Assembly (NCBI RefSeq): GCF_902167145.1
Contig: NC_050104.1
Coordinates: 97,351,849-97,415,848, forward strand
Length of the DNA: 64,000 nt
Origin: Zea mays
Lineage: Eukaryota; Streptophyta; Magnoliopsida; Poales; Poaceae
Direction of reading: 5' to 3'
The notes beneath the pieces are model-generated. The model saw only the letters and a list, made by a program, of their open reading frames with translations. It was not told the origin of the DNA and did not search any database. The translations under genes were made by a program, and so were the position numbers. Position 1 is the first letter of the stretch; the number at the start of each line of letters is the position of its first letter. Shown one piece after another: positions 42,100 to 52,455 of the stretch.

Positions 42100-42766
42100 T
42101 GTTGAGCACCATATGTGGTAGCTGGGAAGGCCAGACGATATGGCCATGTGGCTTGGACGGTCCGTGTCTCGAACGGTCGACGGTTCAGCCTTGACGACCC
42201 ATGACAGGATTAAATCAGGCAAGATATCCCCTTTTCGTGCGTGTTTATCCAAATAATCACATAGATTATGTTGGAAAATGTCTAGGAACGAGTCTAGACC
42301 TGCCACCTATATATATGAAGGGGTATGACTGATTGCGTGTATCACCAATCGAACCAAGCAATCAAATCTACTTTATTTTGTTTGTTCTTCATCGCATTAG
42401 GAGTAGGAGTAGCTTTTATCTGGTATTAGCCTTTCCCCAACCTTGAATATTCATCCCTCTTTAACTCTACATTGTCTAGGGACGTCCCAGGTGGTCTGCC
42501 GATCCTGGGCCGCCCCTGGAACTCTCCTCCCTGCTGGGGTCCCTCCCGGGGATGAGTTATATGGTACTTCGCGAGGAAGAAGACCCTCTGCTCATGAGCG
42601 GTTCGTCCAGTCCAGCGCGTAGGCCGTCCGACAAACGAGTAGAGGAGACCCACTCTTGCAGGAGGGTTGTGGACCATCTGACCCCATGTCACGGACCATC
42701 CACGTCGCCGTAGAGAGCACCGCTAGACGATACGCCCTTTGTGTTGGCCCTGAATCAGAGCCAACA
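42100..42766 (+). repeat. 5' LTR of element F
   Basis: Begins TGTTGAGCACCATATGTGG and ends near GAGCCAACA. CTATATATAT near 42308 could be its TATA box. No second LTR in the window, so borders rest on the TG start and the primer site after it. Confidence 0.72.
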
Positions 42767-42773
42767 CACTTTT

Positions 42774-42793
42774 TGGCGGCTCCGCTGGGGACA
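42774..42793 (+). promoter_or_regulatory. Primer-binding site of element F
   Basis: TGGCGGCTCCGCTGGGGACA follows the LTR; the similar TTTTGGCGACTCCGCTGGGGA is a common site in plant Ty3 elements. Confidence 0.75.
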
Positions 42794-42821
42794 AGAGGTG
42801 CGACCTAGCAAATATCGGCCA

Positions 42822-44380
42822 CATATGGCCAGTTCAAAGAATCGCACCAAAGTTTCTCCCAGCAACATCATGAAGCCGACTTTTGAGAGTTTGTCGGCTG
42901 AGGATCAGCAGCGAGTCGAGGACTACTTAAGGCAACAACGGGAATAGACGATGTGATGAGAGGCACAAGAAATCAAGGAGGCGAAGGAGAAATACTTGAT
43001 GCACTTTAAGATGGACCGACACCAGAATATCATCAAGCAGAGGGAGATCGAGATGTCCTCCCTCCTACCTTCGTCAAGCCCTAATGTAAGTAAATCAGAG
43101 GACATCCATTCCCTCAAACAATATGTAGATCTAAAAGGGAATCAGTTGCAATAGCGCATTGGGGGATAGAAGACACACTTAAACTCACACATACAATAGG
43201 GGAATATGTCGTGTCTAATTTTCCATCACACGAGGTCGCGATTGAGTCAACCTCACCAAAAGCATCGACTGCAAATGGGTCCTTACAAACCTAGTCGTTA
43301 CACGGTATGCCGGTGAATACATTCATGATGCAACCACAACCTTCCCCACCAATTTGGGATAAACTCACAAACTTGTGCACGACCGAACTGTCTGGGCCTA
43401 AGCTCAGACCGTCCGACCCAATGATGGAGGGCTCTGTCTTTCACGACGAGCCACCGAGATCCGCGCCAAGACAACCATACTCCATGCAAAGGCTAACTGA
43501 CATGCCCGTACCATCTCTGTATCACACCGTACCGTCCGATTACACAACTAGATCGCCCGCGTATCACACCGGACCGTCTGACGTAGGATACGCAGAACAT
43601 GATGTGTGTTATTACAAGCAATCCTTATGCCCGCCTTAGCCAAGCTTTCCCTTACCACCCACAGCTCCTCAAAACCATGGTATGGCTTCACGAACACGTG
43701 GGAGCGAGCATTTTTGGTCCCTAGAAAGCCAGAAAGATTTAACACGTATTATGAGGCATCTAGGGCGAGCATTAATGTCCCATAGAACCCCAATAACCCA
43801 CGGGCAAGGGTACGACATAATGAAACACAAGCGCCCACACCTTTGGACCAAAGGCCTGGTGGATTAGCACTGGCCGCCATTGACATAGTGGGGGAGAAGA
43901 TAGCTAGGGCATTCCGAGTCAAACTCAGAGTTAACATGACCCATGGGGGCAATCGTATCGAAAACCCTACGACATCCGATTTGACTATGACCCATACCCA
44001 CAGGGGACAAGGATACCCGAATTTTCAAAATTTTCTGGTGACCAGGGCAAAAGCACATATGAGCACATAAGCCAATTCCTAGCACAATTGGGAGAAATGG
44101 CCGATAGGAAGGCTTTTCACGTTCGCTTATTTTCACAAATCTGTTATAGGGAGGTTGTTGCTGAGAAGATCCCAGACGACAAGGAGACATTAAGGATCAC
44201 CATCAAGTCTGACAATGTTGAGGCAGACATAGGTCGATGGTCGGGCTCATTCACCTGTTCTACGCATCGTGAACGGTCCGGCTGGACAACGCAAACGGTT
44301 TGGATATCTGTCGGACGGTCCGAAAAGCTCGAGCAAACGGACCGACAACACCCAGGGACAGCAGCGACTGCGTACCTTTA
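42822..44380 (+). pseudogene. gag: Element F gag remnant
   Basis: Starts near MASSKNRTKVSPSN, with LSAEDQQRVEDYLRQQRE, and passes through many stops to a recognisable capsid segment around 43980-44130 (GTRIPEFSKFSGD ... ISQFLAQLGEMADRKAFHVR). Further frames are too broken to assign. Confidence 0.65.
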
Positions 44381-45685
44381 AGCCATGACGACCCAAAATA
44401 GGTACATTGAAGCAAAATTTAGTAAAAGCACATGGCCGGCTGATTAAAGTTGACCCAACTTTTGACCAATTATTATCCAAATATCTCAACAAAAGGGTCA
44501 GACCTTGTGGCTGGCTAGCAAAGCAGCCTCTCTCGCCTACCCAGCAGAGGCACGAGAAAGCAATTTTTGTCATCTCAAAAAACAAGGCCGAATAAATCGG
44601 CCTGAAATATGGCCCAACTAGTACCAAACACACCAGCATGAACACCCCATCTTAGTATCCACATATATATCCACCAGCTTTTCCGCCTACCTATGCATAC
44701 CCTCCCCCAACATATGTGCCAAATTAGATATGGGGAATACCACCATATCCTTATGGGATGCCATAACATCCAACTTGGGGGGCACCTCAAACCTCTGTGT
44801 TTGATAGATTATCATCACTAATACAAGACCAATTGAGTCCTCGATCTGGTCATTAGACACAATTCAACCAAGATTGCCGAAATGCTCGGGCACAAAGACC
44901 GACCAATCCAGCAGGGGGGGCATAGGGAGAAATTATCCACAATTGTAGCTACTAATGCCAAAAGAACGACAAGTGGGGACGTTATTAAGATAGACACAAT
45001 AGATGTCATCATATAGGGAAATAATGAAGGACAAATGATTTTTGGTAAGTTGGTCAAAACAAATGAGAAAAAGGACATAGGAGCTACTAGCAAAATGTCT
45101 GACCCAAAGTACTCCATGCCCCAATGGTGTCCATAGGAGCTAACACGCTCTCAAAAACACAAATTACAACGCTTGAGAGTGAGATAAAAAGGGAAAAGGA
45201 GGCGGAAAAGATTTTTAATGATACACATTCACAGTTCTCGCCCACCACAAAAGAAATGGAGACCAAAGGTCACTGGAAATAACACAAATGAACAAGCAGC
45301 CATAAAAATCAAAATACAACACCAAATGTGCAGGTTACTGCAGATACGACAGACGTCTGGCCCCAGCAGTCGAACCATCCAGATCTAAGGCGGACAGTCT
45401 GTGCCCAGCGCCCAAACTATCTGCGCACCACCAGGAAACTTATGACATCTCTCTAGTCGCTATGGACCAAGATGGCGACAACCACGATGATCTATTGGAA
45501 GAGGACATGGTGGATTATGAAACATCGCCAGAGCACACAAGTATTGAGTTTAATGTAATTACTTTTCGATCGATTATGCTATTATCAGTGACAATGAACC
45601 TGTGGTGCTCGTTTGATTTTGTTCCTAAAGAAATGATCTTCACCAAACCCAAAGAATCGGTCAATCATTTGAAGTCACTCTATAT
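44381..45685 (+). other. Decayed gag-to-protease interval of element F
   Basis: About 1.3 kb between gag and protease. Proline/tyrosine-rich broken frames around 44600-44790 resemble the tail of plant gag proteins. No domain can be supported. Confidence 0.45.
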
Positions 45686-46010
45686 GTGCGCGACCATATC
45701 GACGGGACATCGATTTCTAGGATGCTGATTAATGGAGGGGCGACTGTCAATTTAATGCCTTATTCCTTGTACCAGAAGCTTGGTAACCAAGATAACGAGT
45801 TGATTAGGACCAATATGACACTCAGCGGTATTGCGAGCAATAGTTCGATTGAAGCTAAGGGTGTCACGTTCGTTGAATTAACCATCGGGACAAAGACCCT
45901 CGCTGTTGCCTTCTTTGTTGCCTAAGTGGAAGGAAATTATAGTGTTATCTTAGGCAGAGATTGGATACATGCCAATCAATGTGTACCTTCTACTTTATAT
46001 CAAATGCTAA
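45686..46010 (+). pseudogene. pol: Element F protease remnant
   Basis: Reads through LINGGATVNLMPYSLYQKLG, then TNMTLSGI, EAKGVTFVELTIGTKTLAVAFFVA and, after a stop near 45923, NYSVILGRDWIHANQCVPSTL. The usual active-site Asp is Asn-Gly-Gly here (NGG). The two halves are the normal beginning and end of a plant Ty3 protease. Confidence 0.78.
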
Positions 46011-46249
46011 TATAGTGTGTAGGGAATGAAGTAGAAACAATACATGCAAACTCATCGCTTGCACTGCTATGACAGATGCCCTTGTGCTTTGGACTTATGA
46101 AACTACTAAATGTTTGATAGGGGTAGATTTTCAGCTTACCAATTTATAAGTATATGCAGGGAAGTTTCATGCCTGTAATGTTAGAGCCGATGAAAAATCG
46201 GCTAAATCACAAGTGATTAATAATGCATACACCAAAGAAGACGTGTTAG

Positions 46250-46505
46250 GTCGTGGATGGTCCGAGCCCTGAGGTCGGACAGTTTGGAGTCCAGCAGAGA
46301 GGGTTGTAGTCCACAACCCCTATCGCGGACGGTCTGGCCCCTAAGGTTGGACAATCTGGAGTCCAGTAGACAGGTCTACAGTTCGCAGCCTCTCTCACGG
46401 ATGGTTCGACCACTGAGGCTTGATGGTCTGGAGTCCAATAGAGAGGGTTGCAATGCACAACCACTCTTGTGGATGGTCTAACTCCCATGGCCGGACGGTC
46501 CACAT
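46250..46505. repeat. 72-bp tandem repeat between protease and RT of element F
   Basis: GGAGTCCA recurs at 46286, 46358 and 46430, exactly 72 bp (24 codons) apart, with partly conserved GGACGGTC and GAGGGTTG words in each unit. The period keeps reading frame, so it would have added a 24-residue repeat to the polyprotein. Confidence 0.8.
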
Positions 46506-46639
46506 CCCCGTAGAAGGTCACAATCTCCTCTGACACAAGCGCAGTATAGGAGTTTACGGATTTAGACAAGTTAGGACAGGTGTTTACTTTGACCGATCCT
46601 TTGGAGGAAGTTGACATAGAAGATGATACCACTCCAAGG

Positions 46640-47279
46640 CTAACTTTTGACTTTTGTAAACAAGAATATGAAATTCGATCCTAGGGTTACAATAATCGCA
46701 TTGCTAAAAGAGTACTCTCATTGCTTTGCTTGGAGTTATACTAAGATTCCAGGTTTAAGTCGAGAGCTAGTAGAGCATCAGCTGCTTATTAAGCCTGGTT
46801 TCAGCCTTTCAGGCCATTTAAGCAAAGATCAAGACCATTTCTTCCAAACTTAATCCCTAGAATTAAGGACGAAATCCATCAGCTCTTAGATTCTAACTTT
46901 ATTAGGCCGTGTAGATATGCAAATTGGGTTTCTAACATTGTGTTGGTGGAGAAGAAAGGTTCCGGTAAGCTCAGGGTGTGTATTAATTTCCGTAATCTAA
47001 ATAGAGAAACTATGAAAGACGAATATCCTATGCCTGTAGATGACATTTTAATTAATAATGCATCAGGCAATAGAGTTAATAGCTTTCTTGATGGTAATGT
47101 CGGATATAATCAAATCTTTATGGCGAAGAAGATGCATATAAAATGTCCTTTATATATCCAGGCTTTATTAGGTTGTTCGAATGGGTAGTCAGGATTTGGT
47201 TTAAAGAATGCTGGCACCACTTATTAAAGGGCTATGAATCTTATCTTTCGTGAGTTGTTAGGAAATATCGTGGAGGTAC
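46640..47279 (+). pseudogene. pol: Element F reverse transcriptase fragment
   Basis: Readable pieces: EYSHCFAWSYTKIPGLSREL, IHQLLDSNFIRPCRYANW, LVEKKGSGKLRVCINFRNL, MPVDDILIN. This covers the N-terminal fingers and palm; sequence homology ends near 47279 before the catalytic YVDD. Confidence 0.78.
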
Positions 47280-47657
47280 AATAAAATTAGCTACAACCTG
47301 GTCTTTCAAGTTAGTCCAAGTTTTTATAAAAACAACCCTGCAGTTTTTGGTTTTAGTGCTCGCACTCCAGAGTTTTCCTTATTATTATAATTTAATTCTG
47401 AAAATCGATATTAAGTATAAAAATAATTCAATAATACTTATAAAATTCATAACTTATTCGTTTTAACTCTGATTTTAGTGGTTCTCAAACCTACAGATTT
47501 GTTGCGACGCGTAGAATATAATTATGTAGTTTGTTTCCTTATTTGGTGTAATGTTTGTTTTAATTATTATTTGCCTGTCTGTTTGTATTGCCACGTTTAG
47601 ACAGGCGAGTGTACGTGGATGTGAAGCTTGACATATTTGAAGATTCTAAGCAACAAG
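47280..47657. other. AT-rich non-coding DNA
   Basis: No gene. Words such as AAATTCATAACTTATTCG resemble the AT-rich end of the repeat family at 57253-64000 (for example near 59750), so this may be an end of another copy. Not proven. Confidence 0.35.
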
Positions 47658-48749
47658 TGTAGGATCGGTGAGGTGACCGGAGGGGGTGAATGGGAGCCAC
47701 TAAAAATTATCGTCCTGCGAGTATGTGACTTTGATCCCAAAATTCAACCCGAAAACCCTCTAGGGACTCAGAGCAGCAGATCAGAGTGCTACGCAAAACC
47801 AATGTCGTTCGTATGCACCAGAAACCCTTAAAACTATAGACCTAACTTTCTGTAAAATCTCAGAGTCAAAAGCACCAGAAAGTCAGAGCGGCAGTGTCAG
47901 CCCTAGATCTGGCAATGTCGGTCGTCCTACAGTGCCGCGCACACGCGCACAAGTGCTGGGCAAGCAAAAATGCCCAGAACGATCTCAAATTTGATAGACA
48001 TATTGTGCGGGGTAAAAGTGGTTCTCTGGTGAAGTATGAACCCGAACAAACAAGAAATCAAATCGCAGATCATAACTCCTAAGAGTGATGGGGTTTTGTT
48101 GGGGTTTTCTCAAAACGAACTCAAAGAGAAAACTGCTCAGATCATGACCAAGAACTGCATCGTATGAGCGTACATAGTGATCCAAAGAGCCTACTTCTCC
48201 ACAAATCAACCCCAAACAGAACCCATATCAAAAGGACTCAAAGTTTCTCAATAAAACCACAAGAGAAGGGGAAGGGAGAAACTAAGAAAACTAAACGTCA
48301 AAAATTCTAGCAATGGTGCATAACTGAAACTGAGAAGTGATCAAGACACGTGCCCCGTATGGACGACCCTTCCTCGGATTAAACTCGAATAACACAATTA
48401 CAATTGAAGTACAAAATCTTTGTGGATCCTTGGCTAACACTAGAGTAGTCTAGGGATGGCAAATGTGAGTGCTAAAACCCTAAGCAAAAACAAATGGCAG
48501 CCAAGTGATGCTGAACTAAATAGCCTACCCCTCTATTTATAGAGGGTTATTTACACTTCCTAAACTAGCCCTATTTAATAGAGCTTATCCACTCCACCGG
48601 AGACGAAATGGACCAACTCATAGGTTTCTGATCCGACGGCCACGTGCTCCACACGAAGTTACTTCGCCTTGACGCACTCTTCGTTGTGATGCAACGTGCC
48701 GCCACCGGTTCCCTTCAGAACCGCCACCGTCTAGTTTTGAGGCCCAAAC
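47658..48749 (-). repeat. LTR-like sequence, probably minus strand
   Basis: On the minus strand it has CTATAAATAG (near 48540) and ends with CACCCCCTCCGG...CGATCCTACA, as many grass LTRs do. No partner LTR, primer site or coding region was found. It overlaps the first copy of the tandem duplication. Confidence 0.4.
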
Positions 48750-48850
48750 TGTCACACCTGGTTTTAGGGGCAAAACCGAATGCTAGCATATGTGTGCCAG
48801 GATCCATTTTCCACACATATATCGAAGTCACAAGTGTAATATATCAAAAC
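47781..48850. repeat. 1.07-kb tandem duplication, copy 1
   Basis: Starts TCAGAGTGCTAC and runs to AATATATCAAAAC. The next base begins a second copy with TCAGAGTGCTAC. Copies differ by scattered substitutions of a few per cent. No supported gene. Confidence 0.88.
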
Positions 48851-49112
48851 TCAGAGTGCTACACAAAACCAATGTCATTCGTATGCACCAAAAACCCTTA
48901 AAACAATAGACCTAAGTTTCTATAAAATCTCAGAGTCAAAAGCACCAGAAAGTCAGAGCGGCAGTGCCAGCCCTAGGTTTGGCAATGTCGGCCATCCTAT
49001 AGTGCCGCGCACACGGGCGGAAGTGCTGGGCAAGCAAAAACGCCCAGAACGATCTCATATTTGATAGACATATTGCGCAGGGTAAAAGAGGTTCTCTGGT
49101 GAAGTATGAACC
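48851..49112. repeat. 1.07-kb tandem duplication, copy 2, left part
   Basis: Matches 47781-48042. Interrupted at GAACC by element C; resumes at 56545. Confidence 0.88.
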
Positions 49113-49782
49113 TGTTGGGGGCCTTCGTCCTCCGAAGGTCCTCAAAAACATGATTTGACAATGTTTTCCGAGTGGATTATGTGAACAGGTATTTTCGGAT
49201 CCCGAATTATGAATATGGAGCACGGCCAGGACGAAGCCTGAACCAGACGAAGGTCGAGTATAGCCGAAGCTGTGCGCAGGGAAGCTTCGGCGCGATGGCA
49301 GAAGGGGGAACCGACTTAAAGATGAAAAGACTTCGGGGGCCTCGACAGATTTCCATAAGCCGTTAACAAATGTAATGGACATGGATGTAATTTTACGTGG
49401 GCTGCGTCCCGCGTCTATAAATAGATGAACAGTACTCCCGTACTGTTCACGCTGACTTGGCATTTGCTTTTGGAATCACGCTCGTACTTTTCACCTTCTC
49501 TCAGGACCGAAGGTACATTTGTAATTTGGAATCATTTCTGTTTTTCCATGTTAATAAAATAGAAATGATTCTATGGTGATGCTTATATCATATTTCATGC
49601 TTTATGTGAGTCCTTCGTCATTACTTGTTATGTTTACGAAGGTATGTCTCTCATGACCTTCGTCCGAGACTCATTATTTCCCGAAGGAACATAATGCTTC
49701 GAAGGACGAAGGATTTTAACACTTAACACTTTTTATGTTGCCTTGTTCTTAACTCTTAGCACTTGAGAACAAGTCCCCAACA
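49113..49782 (+). repeat. 5' LTR of element C
   Basis: 670 bp, TGTTGGGGGCC...CCCCAACA. TATAAATA at 49416-49423. The primer site TGGCGCCCACCTCCGGTG follows at 49784-49801. Confidence 0.95.
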
Positions 49783-49783
49783 T

Positions 49784-49801
49784 TGGCGCCCACCTCCGGT
49801 G
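49784..49801 (+). promoter_or_regulatory. Primer-binding site of element C
   Basis: TGGCGCCCACCTCCGGTG, identical to the site of element A and one base different from that of B. Confidence 0.82.
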
Positions 49802-49857
49802 AACTCACTTCCACTTCGAGTCTTCGTGAACACCTTCGGAAGCTATAGACCTTCGCT

Positions 49858-51372
49858 ATGGCGCCGAAGAAAGCTTCAGCGGCTGGGGCTGCAGCACTAC
49901 AACCGCTGGACCACAACCAGGAGACCGTCTCTCTTCGGGAGGCCAGAAGCCAGAAGAGAAAAGCTGTTAGCCCGACGCTTGAGGAAGAAGAGCTAGATCA
50001 AGAAATCAGAGAGATGGAGATGCTACATCAACAGGTGCAGAGGAAGAAGGAGAAGGTGGCCCGCCTAGCTGAGTTGCAAAGGCAAATTGACGAAGCTTCT
50101 GAGGAAGTTCGCCATCTCACTCACGATGAGCAGAACAGAAGGCCTCATCAGAAAGACCTCCATCAGGAGGGCTTCGTCAACGAAGGCGACTGGTATGATA
50201 ATTTCCATCAGGGAAATTTTGTTTTTGATGATGCTTCTCCTCTGTCTGCTGAGCTGCAGGCTACACCTTGGCCCCCATCCTATAAGCCACCCCAGCTCCC
50301 CATGTTTGACGGCCACTCCGACCCGAAGCAATTCTTGATGAGCTACGAAGCAACAGTGTCTTCGTACGGGGGCAACGCTGCAATCATGGCGAAGTCTTTC
50401 GTCATGGCCGTCAGGAATGTTGCTCAGACCTGGTATTCCTCCCTTCGGCCAGGAACAATCACTTCATGGCAGAAGCTGAAGGATATGTTACTGACCAGCT
50501 TTCAAGGATTTCAAACGAAGCCGGTTACAGCTCAAGCCCTCTTCCAGTGTATTCAGGATCACGAAGAATACCTTCAGGCGTATGTCCGAAGGTTCTTACG
50601 ATTGAGGGCGCAGGCACCAACGGTGCCCAATGAAATCGTTATCGAAGGCATGATCAAGGGGCTCCGTCCTGGACCTGCAGCTCAATACTTTGCTCGGAAG
50701 CCTCCTCAGACCTTGGAGAAATTGCTCCAAAAGATGGATGAGTACATTCGTGCTGACAATGACTTTCGCCAAAGAAGGGAGGAGGCCTTCAGATTTTCTG
50801 AGATGACCAGGGGCTTCGGAGGAAGATACTACCCGAGGCATGTCCGTTCCATTCACAACACTCAGAATGATGATAAGGGGAGTCAGCAAAACAGGCCGCA
50901 GTGCTCCTCACAGGCTTCGGGGCAACAACAAACTTTCTTTCGGCCACCAGCTCCAAGAGGCAGAGGCGCCAGGGGCTTCGGCGGAAGATTCGGAGATCAG
51001 CCAAGGAGACTGTTTTGCCTATTCTGTGGAGAGGGCAAGGGCCACACCACTAGGACGTGCCATGTTACAATCCAGAAGCAAAAGGAACTAGCCGAAGCTG
51101 CATCTCAACAAGCTCAGTCGAAGCAGGTTATGCATACTGCTTCGTTTCATCCGCCTTATGTCCCACAATACATAGACAACCACCCTGCGGCTTCTGTAGC
51201 TTCGGCAAGTCAACCTCAAGCTTCCTGGCAGCAGCTTCCGCCTCCACCTCCATTGCAGCAAGGTCAACAGCCAGAAGGGAGTCAATACGCTCCACATCAG
51301 AGGGACTTCAGAGAACAGTCCGAAGCTCGCACAGTCAACAGCACTGTGCCAGAGTCGAAGCACATTTATTGA
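49858..51372 (+). CDS. gag: Element C gag polyprotein, intact
   Basis: ATG at 49858, 504 codons, open throughout. N-terminal coiled coil (about residues 45-95, ELDQEIREMEMLHQQVQRKK), capsid domain (about 150-310, QTWYSSLRPG, AYVRRFLRLRAQ, YFARKPPQTLEKLL), an RG/GF-rich nucleic-acid-binding stretch (GRGARGFGGRFG), a zinc knuckle CLFCGEGKGHTTRTC from about residue 387 (CX2CX5HX4C), and a Q/P-rich tail (PPPPPLQQGQQPEG). It would assemble particles and package RNA, including that of pol-bearing relatives. An intact gag in an element without pol suggests that Gag made by the element still matters for its transmission (inference). Confidence 0.93.
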   Translation: MAPKKASAAGAAALQPLDHNQETVSLREARSQKRKAVSPTLEEEELDQEIREMEMLHQQVQRKKEKVARLAELQRQIDEASEEVRHLTHDEQNRRPHQKDLHQEGFVNEGDWYDNFHQGNFVFDDASPLSAELQATPWPPSYKPPQLPMFDGHSDPKQFLMSYEATVSSYGGNAAIMAKSFVMAVRNVAQTWYSSLRPGTITSWQKLKDMLLTSFQGFQTKPVTAQALFQCIQDHEEYLQAYVRRFLRLRAQAPTVPNEIVIEGMIKGLRPGPAAQYFARKPPQTLEKLLQKMDEYIRADNDFRQRREEAFRFSEMTRGFGGRYYPRHVRSIHNTQNDDKGSQQNRPQCSSQASGQQQTFFRPPAPRGRGARGFGGRFGDQPRRLFCLFCGEGKGHTTRTCHVTIQKQKELAEAASQQAQSKQVMHTASFHPPYVPQYIDNHPAASVASASQPQASWQQLPPPPPLQQGQQPEGSQYAPHQRDFREQSEARTVNSTVPESKHIY

Positions 51373-51544
51373 CATATCCTACCTTTGATAGCAGTCTTTT
51401 CTATTCAGTTTTATTTTCTGTAAAGCAAAAAACATTGATAGTTTTCATGTAATAATTTCGTTGTTTCCCACGAGGAAAATCTATTTGCTCCACAGGCCCA
51501 AGTTGCTGAAGCCTAAAACTTTTTCCGTTACCAAGGAGGACCTT

Positions 51545-51952
51545 CGGATTAAAAATCCTTCGGAGTAACAGAAAGTCGTTCTAAGGAACGCAGAGTAAGT
51601 TTATGAAGTCACAAAAAGCCGTTCCAAAGGGAGCGCAGTGTAAGTTTTCTGCTCAGAAGTCGTTCCTAAAGGAATGCAGAGCCTACAGCGAAAAGTCAAC
51701 GCTGATACCGCCTAAGTAAAAGGCGAAGAAGCTCCTAAGGGAGGCTTACAGCGAAAAGTCAACGCTGATACCGCCTAAGTAAAAGGCGAAGAAGCTCCTA
51801 AGGGAGGCTTACAGCGAAAAGTCAACGCTGATACCGCCTAAGTAAAAGGCGAAGAAGCTCCTAAGGGAGGCTTACAGCGAAAAGTCAACGCTGATACCGT
51901 CTAAGTAAAAGACGAAGAAGCTCCAAAGACGTTCCCAAGGGAATGCAGAGCT
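51545..51952. repeat. Hairpin array with a 63-bp tandem repeat, element C
   Basis: First come GGATT-AAA-AATCC, CGTTC-TAAG-GAACG, CGTTCC/GGAGCG and CGTTCC/GGAATG. Then about four 63-bp units (CAGCG at 51686, 51749, 51812, 51875), each made of three successive stems: CAGCG/CGCTG, CGCCT/AGGCG and CTCC-TAAG-GGAG. In the last unit the middle stem is CGTCT/AGACG, a paired change that keeps the stem. A final CGTTCCC/GGGAATG closes the array. Confidence 0.82.
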
Positions 51953-52455
51953 TACGAATATATTTTATGTGTATCTCCGGAACAAATGTCACATGCATAA
52001 CATAACATCATCACATCATTTTGCATAGCATAAGCATCATACATCATATTGCATTTGGCAAGAGAAGGAGATACTCTCAACCTTCGAAAGGATGCTTTGA
52101 GAAAGTGACATCGAAATTGTACAGCTTCGGAATACAGCTTCGGAGAATATTTTTACGAAACATGGGCGAGCTTTATCAGATCAATATCGAAGTTGTATAG
52201 CTTCGGAGTATAGCTTCGAAGAATGTTTTGACGAAGCATGGATGTGATTCATCAGAATAATTTTAACGGAGAATGCCTTCTTCACGAAGCATGAAAAGAA
52301 GGGAAGGTGTTTTTTCGCCAAAGGCTCAAAAATGGTATGTATTTAATGTTTCATGCATCGTAAAGAATTCAATAATGAAAGGAGACTTGTATATTACATT
52401 CAAATGTACAAAGTGTTACATAGATTACACTTTAAATGATTTTTCCAAATAGCAT
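51953..52455. other. Spacer 3' of C's antisense gene
   Basis: AT-rich; no supported gene. It holds short CTTCGGA/AGCTTCGG repeats and the bracket motif AAGGGAAGGTGTTTTTTCG at 52299-52317. Confidence 0.55.

Larger units (their letters stand above)
42100..47279 (+). mobile_element. Element F: old, truncated Ty3-gypsy retrotransposon
   Basis: A 5' LTR, primer site and decayed gag, protease and RT in order on the plus strand. The element stops inside RT near 47279, with no RNase H, integrase or 3' LTR. Stop codons and frameshifts are much denser than in A to E, so it is the oldest element here. Confidence 0.8.

Noticed and set aside
51684..51937. CRISPR-like array (63-bp periodic repeat)
   Set aside because: The units are contiguous tandem repeats with no variable spacers, within a plant retroelement.
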